A DNA stretch of 64,000 bases, taken from assembly GCA_020635055.1 (NCBI GenBank), contig JACKAN010000017.1, forward strand, positions 8,852 to 72,851. The letters run 5' to 3'. Under the pieces are notes generated by a model, which saw only the letters and a list, made by a program, of their open reading frames with translations, did not search any database and was not told where the DNA came from. This stretch comes from Pseudobdellovibrionaceae bacterium (GTDB lineage Bacteria; Bdellovibrionota; Bdellovibrionia; Bdellovibrionales; UBA1609). Below are positions 26,585 through 35,950 of the stretch, piece by piece. The position numbers were made by a program, and so were the translations under genes. Position 1 is the stretch's first letter; each line of letters opens with the position of its first letter.

Positions 26585-28486
26585 CTATTTACTTAGTAAC
26601 ATGATGGTTTTAGAAGAGCCAATTTGTAGCTCGCCATCACTGGATTTCGAATCAGCAACGCAGGCCTCTTTGCTTTTGTCTAAAAGTTCTGTTTCCTGTA
26701 AAAACTCACTGACCAAGCTAGTACTAGAGCGCTTTTTAATGCTCATGCGAAATCGTTCTTTAACTTTACAGTTGGTCCAGCTATCACCTGTTTGAATGCC
26801 ACGGAAATAGATGTCTTCATCTTCAAAATATCCAGAGTCCGCAGAGTCGTAATTGAATTTAGCTAACACAAATAAAGTCATGGCTCTCTCTGGGCCATTT
26901 CTGTGTAAGATAAAATCATCTGGATTAGTAGCTCCCCAATTAGTTTCTACTTTACGAATACATTTGCTGTCATCATCTTCTAAATTAGCACGCCATAAGT
27001 AGTCGGCATAACATTGAAGTTGTGCCACGGTTTCGAAATCTGTACTCGGCGTAATTGAGCTACATAAGTCACCATCATTATTAGGGTTGGAAGGATTGGA
27101 ATCGCCATTGAGAATTGAAGCGACATCGTTCCAATCAAAAGCATTTCCAGTATCAGGAGAACCGTCAGAATTGAAATTTCCATAGGCAAATTTACAAGTA
27201 AAGTTTTGGGCAGCAAGAGAACCTGAACCATCGGGATCTTGATTTGAGTAAGAGCAAGAGTTTTCTTTGAAATTAGAAAATCCACTTAGAGCCGTTTCAT
27301 TACAGCCCGAAGGATTTATATTTTGCCAATCCGTAACGTGGACGGGGTTATTACTACTATCTACACATCCGCCTTGTAAGCTAACTTGATATTCGCCGCC
27401 GGTACCGCCGTTTTCAGAACATTTCCAGCCTTGAATCTTCTTGCTATTATCATCACTAGAAACTTCAATGGGGCCACAGTTGCGAATATCCCACATAGCT
27501 CTAGCGTTGACTTGATCTTTCCAGCCATCTGTAAATCCTGATGACCAAGTGAAATTTCCTTCAGTGACTCCTGAAGAAGAAAAATCGATACGGGCATAAG
27601 CTTTAGCTGCTTCATTGGGGAAACCTAAGCGATTTCCACAAGAATTTTTAGCTGTTTCAGATTGCCAAACTTGAATCATATAGCGATTGTCACTGCCGGT
27701 AGTTCCAGAGCAAGTATCAGAGCTAGCATTAAAGGTGTCATTGCTGGCGGCTGAAGAGCAAGCAGAATTGGGCGTAAATTTTTTGCCGACAATTCTAGCT
27801 AAGTGAATAGGCATGTTGGCCTCGGGTCCATGGCAATCACTAGCGCCGGAAGCGCAAAGATGAGAATAACCACTGGGCAATTTACCATCATACTTTTTGA
27901 AGGTCCAATCTCCAGAAAAATTAAAAGCGGTAGAGCTTGTAACTTCTTTATTGGCTATATTAGTTGAAATTTGAGCAACGGGAACTTCCACATTGCCATC
28001 TTCATCAATATTTAAATTTCCTAATGAAACACTACCAGACAAAGCTAGGCTACTGGAGCTGCTAGAGTTACCATCGATGTCACTTTCAGAAGTATCAACA
28101 AACTTTACGATACCGACCTGTTCACCAGCTTTTGAAGAAGCGGAATCGTATCTAAATATCAAGCTGATCGGCGCACCCGCTGCAGCAGAACTAAAAGTTA
28201 AAGTAAAGCTACCATCCGAGCCCAACTCTACAGTTTGCACCTCTGGTGGATCTGAAAATGCCAAACCATAGACTTCTAAATCGCTAACGCTTATCGACTG
28301 AGACGACAAACTAAATTGTGGAAGTGTGGGTTTGCTACTTACACTTGCAGAACTGAGAGCGCCACTAATAACTAAGCTTTCGCTACTGGCACTGTCTGCA
28401 CTGTCATTTTTTCCGCTGCAACCAACAGACAATGCGGCTAAAACGACTAGCCAGGCTGTGGGTTTTAATAAATTAAATAGAAACAT
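26585..28486 (-). CDS. Large secreted lipoprotein of unknown function
   Basis: A 633-aa lipoprotein. I chose the ATG at 28486, which has AGGGGGA just upstream, rather than the earlier ATG at 28519. Signal MFLFNLLKPTAWLVVLAALSVGC has a lipobox; the mature N-terminus is serine-rich, as in surface-exposed lipoproteins with a flexible tether. The middle (about 200-500) has many cysteines in pairs (for example SHLCASGASDCHG, SACSS...DTCSG, CKFAYG), suggesting disulphide-bonded or haem-like sites, including CASGASDCH, though it is not a true C-x2-C-H. No known family. Confidence 0.65.
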   Translation of the reverse strand: MFLFNLLKPTAWLVVLAALSVGCSGKNDSADSASSESLVISGALSSASVSSKPTLPQFSLSSQSISVSDLEVYGLAFSDPPEVQTVELGSDGSFTLTFSSAAAGAPISLIFRYDSASSKAGEQVGIVKFVDTSESDIDGNSSSSSSLALSGSVSLGNLNIDEDGNVEVPVAQISTNIANKEVTSSTAFNFSGDWTFKKYDGKLPSGYSHLCASGASDCHGPEANMPIHLARIVGKKFTPNSACSSAASNDTFNASSDTCSGTTGSDNRYMIQVWQSETAKNSCGNRLGFPNEAAKAYARIDFSSSGVTEGNFTWSSGFTDGWKDQVNARAMWDIRNCGPIEVSSDDNSKKIQGWKCSENGGTGGEYQVSLQGGCVDSSNNPVHVTDWQNINPSGCNETALSGFSNFKENSCSYSNQDPDGSGSLAAQNFTCKFAYGNFNSDGSPDTGNAFDWNDVASILNGDSNPSNPNNDGDLCSSITPSTDFETVAQLQCYADYLWRANLEDDDSKCIRKVETNWGATNPDDFILHRNGPERAMTLFVLAKFNYDSADSGYFEDEDIYFRGIQTGDSWTNCKVKERFRMSIKKRSSTSLVSEFLQETELLDKSKEACVADSKSSDGELQIGSSKTIMLLSK

Positions 28487-28519
28487 ACGTCCCCCTATTG
28501 AATTGTTTTTTTGTTTCAT

Positions 28520-28993
28520 GTACTAGAAAATTGTATATTAAAAAAAATAAAATGTTTGTGTGAAATTGATAATTCTTAATTTAAAACATTGTTTCATTTT
28601 TGCACTTTTATTTATTCAATGATTACAAATCTTTCCAGTATGATTAAAAAAAATATTCATAAAAATAAATTATTTTTAGTCTAGAAATGGGACGGGAATA
28701 ATTAAGGATATGTTAACTTATAACAGTCTTGATTAAGAGTTAAACAAACAAATCAAGACTGTATGCTTTAAGTATGTAGGCTTAAATTATAGTGAATAAG
28801 CTGATGAGTGATTCGAGTTTAAGAAAACAAAATTTTATCATAAAAAAATTGCAATTCCATGATATCAATAGTTTTAAAACGTCTTGCGGTTGCTAAAAAT
28901 TAACAATTTATGGTAAAAGACTAATCATTTATTGTTAATATTTACTATTTAAACACAATCTTTGATTCAGAGAGTAAGAAAAGAGTTTTAAGT
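28520..28993. other. A+T-rich intergenic region
   Basis: 474 bp of low-G+C spacer between the divergent lipoprotein and TrhP-like genes. No reading frame, tRNA or terminator was seen. It presumably carries both promoters; several A/T tracts make weak candidate -10 boxes, none convincing. Confidence 0.4.
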
Positions 28994-30301
28994 ATGCAAA
29001 AACCGGAACTCCTCATGCCAGCGGGAAGCTTTCAAAAATTGGAATATGCCTTTGCCTATGGGGCTGATGCGGCATATTTAGGGGTGCCTTACTTTAGTTT
29101 GCGTGCCAGAGAAAATGATCTCGATTTAGAATCAATATATAAAGCAAAAGAACTAGCCGATAAGCTTAACAAGAAAATCTACGTAACCGCTAATGTGTTT
29201 TGCAAAAATCGCAAGTTAAATAGTTTCTTTACACATCTCGATGAGTGGGTAAAAGCCCAACCAAACGCAATTATAATGAGTGATCCTGGTCTTATGATGT
29301 TGGCCCGTGAACGCTATCCCGATATAAATATTCATTTGTCTGTGCAAGCCAATTGCATGAATTGGCAAAGTGTTAAGTTTTGGCACAAGAGCTTAGGTGT
29401 TTCTCGCGTGATTCTTAGTCGTGAGTTGCACATTGACGAAATTAAAGAAATTAAATTTCGCGTTCCCGAAGTTGAGATGGAAGCTTTTGTTCATGGCTCT
29501 ATATGCATTGCCTATTCTGGTCGTTGTTTAATGTCATCTTATATGAGTCATCGCGATGCTAATCAGGGAGTTTGCGATAATTCTTGTCGAGAAAAATTCA
29601 AGCTTTATAATGTACCCAAGGTAGAAGATGGAGATTATTTTTTAGAAGACATGAGAGACCAAGGTTCTTTATATCAAATCACAGAAGACGAAAATGGCAC
29701 ATTTCTAATGAATGCTAAAGACCTTTGTTTGATTGAACATCTGCGTGAGATCGCTGAAGCGGGTGTTTGTTCCTTTAAAGTGGAAGGGCGTACAAAATCA
29801 ATTAACTATGTAGCTTTAGTAGCTAAAACATATCGAAAAGCCATTGATGACTTAGTTGCAGACAAGTCCTTCGATCCACAACTTATAGGGGAACTTAAAA
29901 AAGTAGCTCATAGAGGATATCATAAAGGTTTTATGATAAGAGAAAATCCAGGTGCAGAAGGGCAAAACTATGACACCAGCTTATCAAGACAGTTTAGCCA
30001 AAAGTTCGGAGGTTTAATTCAGCCATCTTCAATAGACGCACCTAAGGGATTTGTAGCTGTAGAAGTTCGCAATAAAATTACAGTAGGCGATTCTTGTGAA
30101 ATTATTTTTCCTGACAATGAACCCATTCACTTTAAGATTACTCAAATATTAAATAAAAATCTTAATGAAGTAGAGTCAGCTCATGGGGGAGCGGGCTTGT
30201 ATTATTTTAAAATTGATTATCCACTGAACTCCAATTTTGGATTGTTAAGTGTATTGAATGAGTCCAGGAAGCCATTGATCCATCCGGAATTATCAAATTA
30301 G
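28994..30301 (+). CDS. trhP: U32 family protein, TrhP-like (tRNA uridine hydroxylation)
   Basis: A 435-aa peptidase U32-family protein. The N-terminus KPELLMPAGSFQKLEYAFAYGADAAYLGVPYFSLRAR and the cysteine-bearing block AYSGRCLMSSYMSHRDANQGVCDNSCRE are family hallmarks; further cysteines (CLIEHLREI, AGVCSFKVEGRTKS) complete the likely iron-sulphur set. Length and the lack of a C-terminal extension fit TrhP (YegQ), which helps hydroxylate wobble uridine in tRNA using prephenate; RlhA and UbiU/V are other members. Annotation as a protease would be outdated. ATG at 28994 has a weak upstream AAGAG. Confidence 0.75.
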   Translation: MQKPELLMPAGSFQKLEYAFAYGADAAYLGVPYFSLRARENDLDLESIYKAKELADKLNKKIYVTANVFCKNRKLNSFFTHLDEWVKAQPNAIIMSDPGLMMLARERYPDINIHLSVQANCMNWQSVKFWHKSLGVSRVILSRELHIDEIKEIKFRVPEVEMEAFVHGSICIAYSGRCLMSSYMSHRDANQGVCDNSCREKFKLYNVPKVEDGDYFLEDMRDQGSLYQITEDENGTFLMNAKDLCLIEHLREIAEAGVCSFKVEGRTKSINYVALVAKTYRKAIDDLVADKSFDPQLIGELKKVAHRGYHKGFMIRENPGAEGQNYDTSLSRQFSQKFGGLIQPSSIDAPKGFVAVEVRNKITVGDSCEIIFPDNEPIHFKITQILNKNLNEVESAHGGAGLYYFKIDYPLNSNFGLLSVLNESRKPLIHPELSN

Positions 30302-30323
30302 CAATATGCAACAGTAGGGAAAT

Positions 30324-31673
30324 ATGAACAGCAAAAATAAATTATTTAGCGCAATAACCTATTTAAATCCAACTTCATTAAAAAATCTTTCAGATCAAAT
30401 TATGGTTTTGATTGAAAGTAAACTGTGGGCAAAAATATTAATAGCCATGTTTTTAGGATCTGTCTTTGGTTTTTGTCTATCAACATCAGGACCATTTCCT
30501 AATTTTGTTGAAAGACATCTAACCTCTATAGAATCATTGATGGCATGGTTGGCAGTGCCTGCTCAGTTTTTTTTAAAGGCTATTAAGATGGTGATAATTC
30601 CACTAATTTTTTCTAGTATCATTCGTGGATTGGCCTCGACCTCAGATGTTAGCCAAATGAAGAGTATGGGGATTAACTTCTCCTTTTTTGTAATTATCAA
30701 TACCTGTTTAGCTTCTTTATTGGGAGTGTTTCTTACCACAATATTAAAACCGGGCGTGGGTTTAGGTTTAAAGGGTGTAACAGAAGGAGCATCTAATCCT
30801 GGTCATGTTTTTTCATTCGGTCCAGAAACAATAATTGGAATACTGCCGGCCAATCCGATATCTTCCTTAGTTGAAGGACAAATGTTGGATGTAGTTATTT
30901 TGGCCATAATTGCGGGAGTGGCATTTTTATCCATTGAAAATGAAAAAGCAAAGGGGGCTATAGAAACATTAGGTTTAATTCAAGAGATTTGCATGAAGAT
31001 CATTTCTTGGGCCATGAAGCTGGCTCCTTATGCTGTGTTTGGTATGTTGGCTCAGGTAACAGCCTCCGCAGGATTGAAGTCACTACAAAACATGGCATTG
31101 TATGTTTTGGTCTGTTTTACGGGTTTTACTCTGTTTATCATGTTTTATCTTTTATTAGTTTTTTTAACAAAAAAACAGTCACCCTTGAGTTTTTTAAAAG
31201 CGATTTCTACACCTTTACTGCTCGCATTCTCGACATCTTCCAGCGCTGTAACCATGCCAGTATCCATGAAGGTTGCCGAGGACGAATTAAATGTAAATCC
31301 AGAAACTGCTCGATTTTTAATTCCTTTAGGAACAACAGTGAATATGGCGGGCTCAGCCATATGGCATACCAGTGCAGTTATATTTATAAGCCAGGCTTAT
31401 GATATTGATTTAAGCTATTCACAAATTTTATTTGTAGTTGGGACATCCATTGCTAGCTCCATTGGCTCACCGGGAATACCAGGTGTAGGAGTTGGGATTT
31501 TGGCCTCTATATTAGTAAAAATTGGTGTTCCTATTGAGGGCGTAAGTTTAATTTTAGGTGTTGATAGAATCGTAGATATGGGCTGCACTGTAGTTAATGT
31601 TGCCGGAGATCTCACCGCCACAAAAATATTTTCAAAGACAGTTCCTAACAAGCAATATCCAATTACACTCTAA
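30324..31673 (+). CDS. Dicarboxylate/amino acid:cation symporter (DAACS)
   Basis: A 449-aa inner-membrane transporter with eight predicted membrane segments and two re-entrant loops. The first loop motif AFSTSSSAVTMPVSM (serine-rich) and the segment LIPLGTTVNMAGSAIWH (the NMDGT-like cation site, here NMAGS) are typical, as is GIPGVGVG in the second loop. NMAGS instead of NMDGT is a departure in a key site and may alter ion coupling. Substrates could be glutamate, aspartate or C4-dicarboxylates. 22 bp after the TrhP-like gene. Confidence 0.88.
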   Translation: MNSKNKLFSAITYLNPTSLKNLSDQIMVLIESKLWAKILIAMFLGSVFGFCLSTSGPFPNFVERHLTSIESLMAWLAVPAQFFLKAIKMVIIPLIFSSIIRGLASTSDVSQMKSMGINFSFFVIINTCLASLLGVFLTTILKPGVGLGLKGVTEGASNPGHVFSFGPETIIGILPANPISSLVEGQMLDVVILAIIAGVAFLSIENEKAKGAIETLGLIQEICMKIISWAMKLAPYAVFGMLAQVTASAGLKSLQNMALYVLVCFTGFTLFIMFYLLLVFLTKKQSPLSFLKAISTPLLLAFSTSSSAVTMPVSMKVAEDELNVNPETARFLIPLGTTVNMAGSAIWHTSAVIFISQAYDIDLSYSQILFVVGTSIASSIGSPGIPGVGVGILASILVKIGVPIEGVSLILGVDRIVDMGCTVVNVAGDLTATKIFSKTVPNKQYPITL

Positions 31674-31675
31674 TT

Positions 31676-31693
31676 CAGATACTTGAGTGTCTG
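31676..31693 (+). terminator. Terminator-like hairpin after the symporter gene
   Basis: CAGATAC and GTGTCTG form a 7-bp stem (one T-G pair) around loop TTGA, two bases after the stop codon. Only a weak pyrimidine run follows. Confidence 0.45.
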
Positions 31694-32046
31694 ATTCTCC
31701 TGCATAAATCAATTGGCTGCCTTCGTATAGTCAGGCTGCCAAAAAGTCTGAATACTTTAGGCTAAAACTTAAAGAAATTAATAAATTAAACATGTATACC
31801 CACTATTTGAGCATTGATTAACACATTCGTTGAATAATTGTTTAATAAATTGAGATTTTAAAACTGAAAGTAAAAAGTAAACGCCCTCTAGGGATGCAAA
31901 ATTACAGCTATTACAAAGTAAATTGGAATTCAGAATTCAGCTAAGAAAAGAGGTGAAAGCAAAATGTGTTAAAGTATTGTAAATAAATAAACCACCCCAT
32001 CTGGTTACATCATTATTCAAGCTGACTAGAGTTTTGAAGAGTAAAC
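31694..32046. other. Intergenic region without identified features
   Basis: About 350 bp of A+T-rich sequence between the convergent symporter and secreted-protein genes. I see no gene or RNA; short near-repeats of GGCTGCC (31722 and 31734) are noted but not interpreted. Confidence 0.35.
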
Positions 32047-32697
32047 TTACTCCCTCTCATTTAGCTCAGCAGACCCAGAAACAACAGTGACAAAGTAGCC
32101 AATAACTCGCTTTCCAGTCCAACTTACATCTATCGCATTACTATTTACACTCTCACGATCCAAGGAATCTATGAAAGGACCTATTTTTTCAATTTGATTG
32201 GGATTAAAAGTTGGATCAATTGTTAAGCTCCTTGTAATTCCATTAGAGTCAAAATAAACAATTTTTGTTTTCGTGACCTGAAGTAGAACTGATATCTCTA
32301 TTTCCTGGATGGCTTGTGCAATATAATTTCTCGTTGCATAAGGAGTTTTGAGTAATCTACCAGGGAATGCCCTTGAATCCGGATGCCAAACCTGTTCTGC
32401 AATGGCCTCCCAAACTATTAATTTCATGCCATCAGCAGAAACTAGGTCCTCCAATGAAAGTGAAGCTTCCTTAGAATCAGGGTTTATAAAATTATTGGCA
32501 AGGGAATTGGGTTGCCCCTCGTAGTCATAAGCAAAATCAGTTGCCAGAAGAAGGCGTCCCTCAGCTAAAATGGGCGTCAATGTTAAAAAACGTTCACAAG
32601 TTGTTACTAGTTTTTTGATTGAACCTGAGGTGTTTCCAAAGCTTGGAATTGTTGTTAAAATTACTATGATTTGAAAAAATATAATTTTTGTTTTCAT
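32047..32697 (-). CDS. Secreted protein of unknown function
   Basis: About 216 aa when started at the ATG at 32697, which gives a signal peptide MKTKIIFFQIIVILTTIPSFG; the longer version from 32781 would put a 28-residue non-signal stretch in front and is less likely. The mature protein has no recognised domain; a beta-rich tail (TKIVYFDSNGITRSLTIDP, SWTGKRVIGYFVTVVSG) suggests a small periplasmic or surface domain. Confidence 0.55.
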   Translation of the reverse strand: MKTKIIFFQIIVILTTIPSFGNTSGSIKKLVTTCERFLTLTPILAEGRLLLATDFAYDYEGQPNSLANNFINPDSKEASLSLEDLVSADGMKLIVWEAIAEQVWHPDSRAFPGRLLKTPYATRNYIAQAIQEIEISVLLQVTKTKIVYFDSNGITRSLTIDPTFNPNQIEKIGPFIDSLDRESVNSNAIDVSWTGKRVIGYFVTVVSGSAELNERE

Positions 32698-32781
32698 GTT
32701 GTCGTCTTTATCGGGAAAAACTAGCTGCGTCAAGCAAAATAAAAAAAAGTTAAATATTTCATTATAGTTTGTAGAAATCAC

Positions 32782-33431
32782 AAGTAGCTCTGAATCTTGT
32801 GTTTATGTTGCTCTTAAAAACTAAAATTAAACTAAGTCTTTTGTTGTTTTTATTATTGTAGACTGTTGTACAAGTCCATTTACAGAGCCCACTTTAAATC
32901 CCATCCTAATGCCTGTAAGTAGTGTTTTTTCGGCAATGTATCGACAAGTAAAAATAATCGCGCAGTTGATTTAGTTACTCACAAAAACAGGAGTGTACCA
33001 GTTGAGCCGGTTGCCCATGCGAAAAAGCCAGGCCAGCTCAATTGATTGCGTCACAAATTTCAACAACTGGTTAGCTGAAAATGGGATGACTAATTGTATC
33101 CAAAACTTAAGAGTCTAGTTTTCCAAGTTTGTGTAAAGACTTAAGGTGCAATGAGTTTAGTGAACGACTATCTTGCAACAGATGTTTCATATAAAGCAAT
33201 CACATAACAGTTTGAATTGCCTAGCTTGGTATAACTAGGCTATTCATAGCTTTTTTTCAAATATCTGTTTAATAGTTACATTGTGGCAGGCACATGAGCC
33301 ACGACTTATAGATTGAGATATTTACCAATAAAAAAACTTATATTTGAAAACCTTTTTTCATTGAGCTATTTTTCTTTTTCTGTCTTGGCATTATTATGTT
33401 AGATTTAATAATTCAATTTTAAGGAGGGGCA
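32782..33431. other. Intergenic region with nested inverted repeats
   Basis: 650 bp without a convincing gene. Around 32997-33068 two sets of inverted repeats overlap: CAGTTGAGCCGG (32999-33010) with CCAGCTCAATTG (33033-33044; 11 of 12 RNA pairs), and ACCAGTTG (32997-33004) with CAACTGGT (33061-33068). The two foldings exclude each other. This may be a structured RNA or an IS remnant. The last bases carry AAGGAGGGG, the ribosome-binding site of the next gene. Confidence 0.4.
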
Positions 33432-35153
33432 GTGAAGTTCTATAAAATCTTAATTTTGATTCTCAGTTTTCCACTTTGCTCCACGGCACAGACAGCTCCT
33501 GAAACCATCTATATAGAACCCACGGACCTTATGCAGGCCGATGACAAAGAGCCAAGAGTGTTTGTTACATCCAACTCTATTCATGAGGGTTTGATTCGTG
33601 TGGTATACTCTGGCCAAGATTTATTAGAGGCAAAGTTGTATTGTGATGGATCTTTAAAAGAAATAGTTTTGCTCCAAGAGTATCGGGAGCCACAGATAAG
33701 AATTCCTAAGAACAACAGCTCCTGTATTCTTAAAATTGAAAACATGAAAGAGATTCATTTTGTAAACACGGAAGTCTATTCGAAGATTTACAAGAAGTTT
33801 ACAAACTACCAAGAAGCTTGCCTCTATGATGAAGCTAAGTTTTTTTTCACTAATGAATATCCGCATATGACATGTACGAAGTCGGCCGATGATATTAAGA
33901 TTTTGTCTGATTCAAAAGAATCATTTTTAATAAAATTAGAAACCTTATTGGGTTACAAACCTTCACTTGATTTTATTAATAACCAAAATCCTTATGCGGA
34001 TATAGATTTTAGTAAAGCTCCAGTGTTGGATGCAATATATGTTTCTACATTGCTGTATCAAAATGATTTTTCTGGTCAGGTGCTTTCAAGAATATTGAAA
34101 TTCCATGCTGCAAGAGGAACCCTTGTGAACATTATAGGCACAGGTTACATGCACTCAGAGAAGGCCAAGAAATTACTAAAAGAAATGTCGCGCTTTTCAC
34201 CCAACATTAGCATTCAGGAGTATAAATATTACGAGCATAGATTTTTTCGAAAGTTCAATTTTCTTACAAATTATTTGCGAGATATGCACGTTAAACTTTT
34301 GGTGACACTTTCTGAAAGTTCACCTAAAAACAATGTGCTGATAATAGGCGGTAGGAATGTTCACGATGGCTTTTTATTTGAGGAAAAGCCAGATTTAAGT
34401 AATTTTCCAGAGTTGGATCAGGTGGCACCAGAGGCGAACTTTGCCTATTGGCAAGATGTAGAAATTAAAATTGTTTCTAAACCCCTCGCAGAAACAGCCT
34501 ATGCCCATTTACTGAAATTCTGGAATAGAAATTTAGAAACCATGGAAATTCAGCCAATATCATCGAATAATTCAAAGAAAAATAATTTTACAGGAACCAA
34601 ATCTTCAAAACACAAAATCCGTCACATACTCAGTGCACCATTTAGTGACAATCAATCTCTAGAGCGACTTTTTGTAGAAATGATCGATAGCGCTAATAGT
34701 AAAATAATGATTTCAAGCCCCTACTTAAGACCGACAGAAGCTATTTTTAATGCCATTTTGCGGGCAATAGCAAGAGGTGTGCGCATTAGTATTCAAACAA
34801 GGATAGATTTAAAAGGGGACACGCTCAACTGGCTATATGAAGAAACTAACAAGGCGGCAATCAATGATCTTTACGACAAGGTCGAGATTTTTGAGTGGCA
34901 AGAAAACTCTATTTTGCACTCAAAGTTGTTGTTGGTTGATAATGAATTAAGTTTTGTAGGTTCTGTGAACCTGAGTCGAAGAAGTTTCATCCAAGATGTC
35001 GAGAGCGGGATGCTTATTAAGAGTGAAAACTTTAACTCTGAACTTAGAACTTTGATTGAGAGTTATCAGGCAAAATCTAGAGTCATCAACGAAGCCCAAG
35101 AACGTAAATTTTGGGCCTCAATTATGGTTTATTTATTTCAGGATCAGTTTTAA
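33432..35153 (+). CDS. Secreted phospholipase D-like protein
   Basis: A 573-aa protein starting at GTG behind a strong AAGGAGGGG. Signal peptide MKFYKILILILSFPLCSTAQ. Two PLD-type half sites: the second is a full HKD motif (H496, K498, D503 in HSKLLLVDNELSFVGSVNL), with the following SRRSFIQDVE. The first has H286 and K288 in HVKLLVTL but lacks the usual aspartate seven residues after H, although GGRN follows. This resembles secreted phosphatidylserine/cardiolipin synthase-like proteins. In a predator it could act on prey phospholipid, which is inference. Confidence 0.75.
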   Translation: MKFYKILILILSFPLCSTAQTAPETIYIEPTDLMQADDKEPRVFVTSNSIHEGLIRVVYSGQDLLEAKLYCDGSLKEIVLLQEYREPQIRIPKNNSSCILKIENMKEIHFVNTEVYSKIYKKFTNYQEACLYDEAKFFFTNEYPHMTCTKSADDIKILSDSKESFLIKLETLLGYKPSLDFINNQNPYADIDFSKAPVLDAIYVSTLLYQNDFSGQVLSRILKFHAARGTLVNIIGTGYMHSEKAKKLLKEMSRFSPNISIQEYKYYEHRFFRKFNFLTNYLRDMHVKLLVTLSESSPKNNVLIIGGRNVHDGFLFEEKPDLSNFPELDQVAPEANFAYWQDVEIKIVSKPLAETAYAHLLKFWNRNLETMEIQPISSNNSKKNNFTGTKSSKHKIRHILSAPFSDNQSLERLFVEMIDSANSKIMISSPYLRPTEAIFNAILRAIARGVRISIQTRIDLKGDTLNWLYEETNKAAINDLYDKVEIFEWQENSILHSKLLLVDNELSFVGSVNLSRRSFIQDVESGMLIKSENFNSELRTLIESYQAKSRVINEAQERKFWASIMVYLFQDQF

Positions 35154-35159
35154 ATTAAA

Positions 35160-35378
35160 TTAATTCTTTTTAATATTTAAATTTTTAACAGTAACTAACC
35201 TTTGAACAGCTGTTTCTAGCTTGTCACCAGTAGTATTTTTATGTACTAAGCTAAAATTAAAGTCAGCGAAACTTCCGATTAAATAAGAGGCGATATTTAC
35301 GTTTTTGTCTACTGAAGATAATTCTAAGCTTAATGTAGAAAGCATTTCTTTAGTTTCCCCTTCGTACATACAGATCAT
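35160..35378 (-). CDS. Short hypothetical protein, possibly truncated
   Basis: A 72-aa frame read from the ATG at 35378 (a TTG at 35393 is an alternative); the frame stays open upstream until about 35415. Composition is protein-like (MYEGETKEMLSTLSLELSS... NTTGDKLETAVQRLVTV). No signal peptide, no motif. It may be the tail of a gene lost when the neighbouring IS elements rearranged. Confidence 0.35.
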   Translation of the reverse strand: MICMYEGETKEMLSTLSLELSSVDKNVNIASYLIGSFADFNFSLVHKNTTGDKLETAVQRLVTVKNLNIKKN

Positions 35379-35393
35379 TGTTTCAGAAAGCAA

Positions 35394-35932
35394 AAGTTCC
35401 CCAGAATTTGACGGCTACCCATTGTTTTCACATTTGAAACTTGTTGAGTTCCTTTATTAATACCAGCTTTGCTGCACAGCAACTCCGGCGCTGATATTTT
35501 AAGTTTAAGACACCTTTTGAAGTATTTTATTTTAAAATGTCGCACGGGTAATGTGAACTCAGCCCAGGAACTTGTCTGTTTTAATTATGGGCAGGTGAAA
35601 AAAACAGCCATTCCGGATAGAGCTTAGTGATGAGGAATCCACCATGTCAGACAGCCTCGTCTGTGATGACGGATAGTCGAGTTTAAAGGCCGAGACTCAT
35701 TGATCAAAAAAACTGTGCTAAATGGAGACACTTGTCTCAATCGGCCTTAACAGGGTGGCGCTACCCATAGATGGATTATTTTTTAAAATTTTTTGTTAAA
35801 GTTTTGGTCAATTTTTCAGATACAGTATACAAAGGAAAATTTGAGGGAAAACATGAAGATAGTGTCAATAGTGATTTTATTACTTCTTACTTTTGTTTGC
35901 AAACTCAATAGAGAAATTTCTAATATTGAATC
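35394..35932. other. Mobile-element debris, no intact gene
   Basis: A gene-poor stretch with fragments that look IS-derived: GAGACACTTGTCTC (35732 area, a near-palindrome) and GGTGGCGCTACC (35754 area), which resembles the tip GGTAGCG...CGCTACC of the neighbouring IS256-family element. A short frame from 35853 (MKIVSIVILLLLTFVCKLN) reads a hydrophobic leader but runs into the IS within 30 codons. Confidence 0.3.
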
Positions 35933-35950
35933 GCATTTACCGGGAAATAA

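Noticed and set aside
27000..27850. Cytochrome-type haem sites in the large lipoprotein
   Set aside because: No true C-x2-C-H motif; the cysteine pairs are better explained as disulphides.
35700..35770. Second IS256-type end near GGTGGCGCTACC
   Set aside because: Only the tip bases and GAGACAC resemble the neighbour; spacing between them does not fit, so it stays a weak note.
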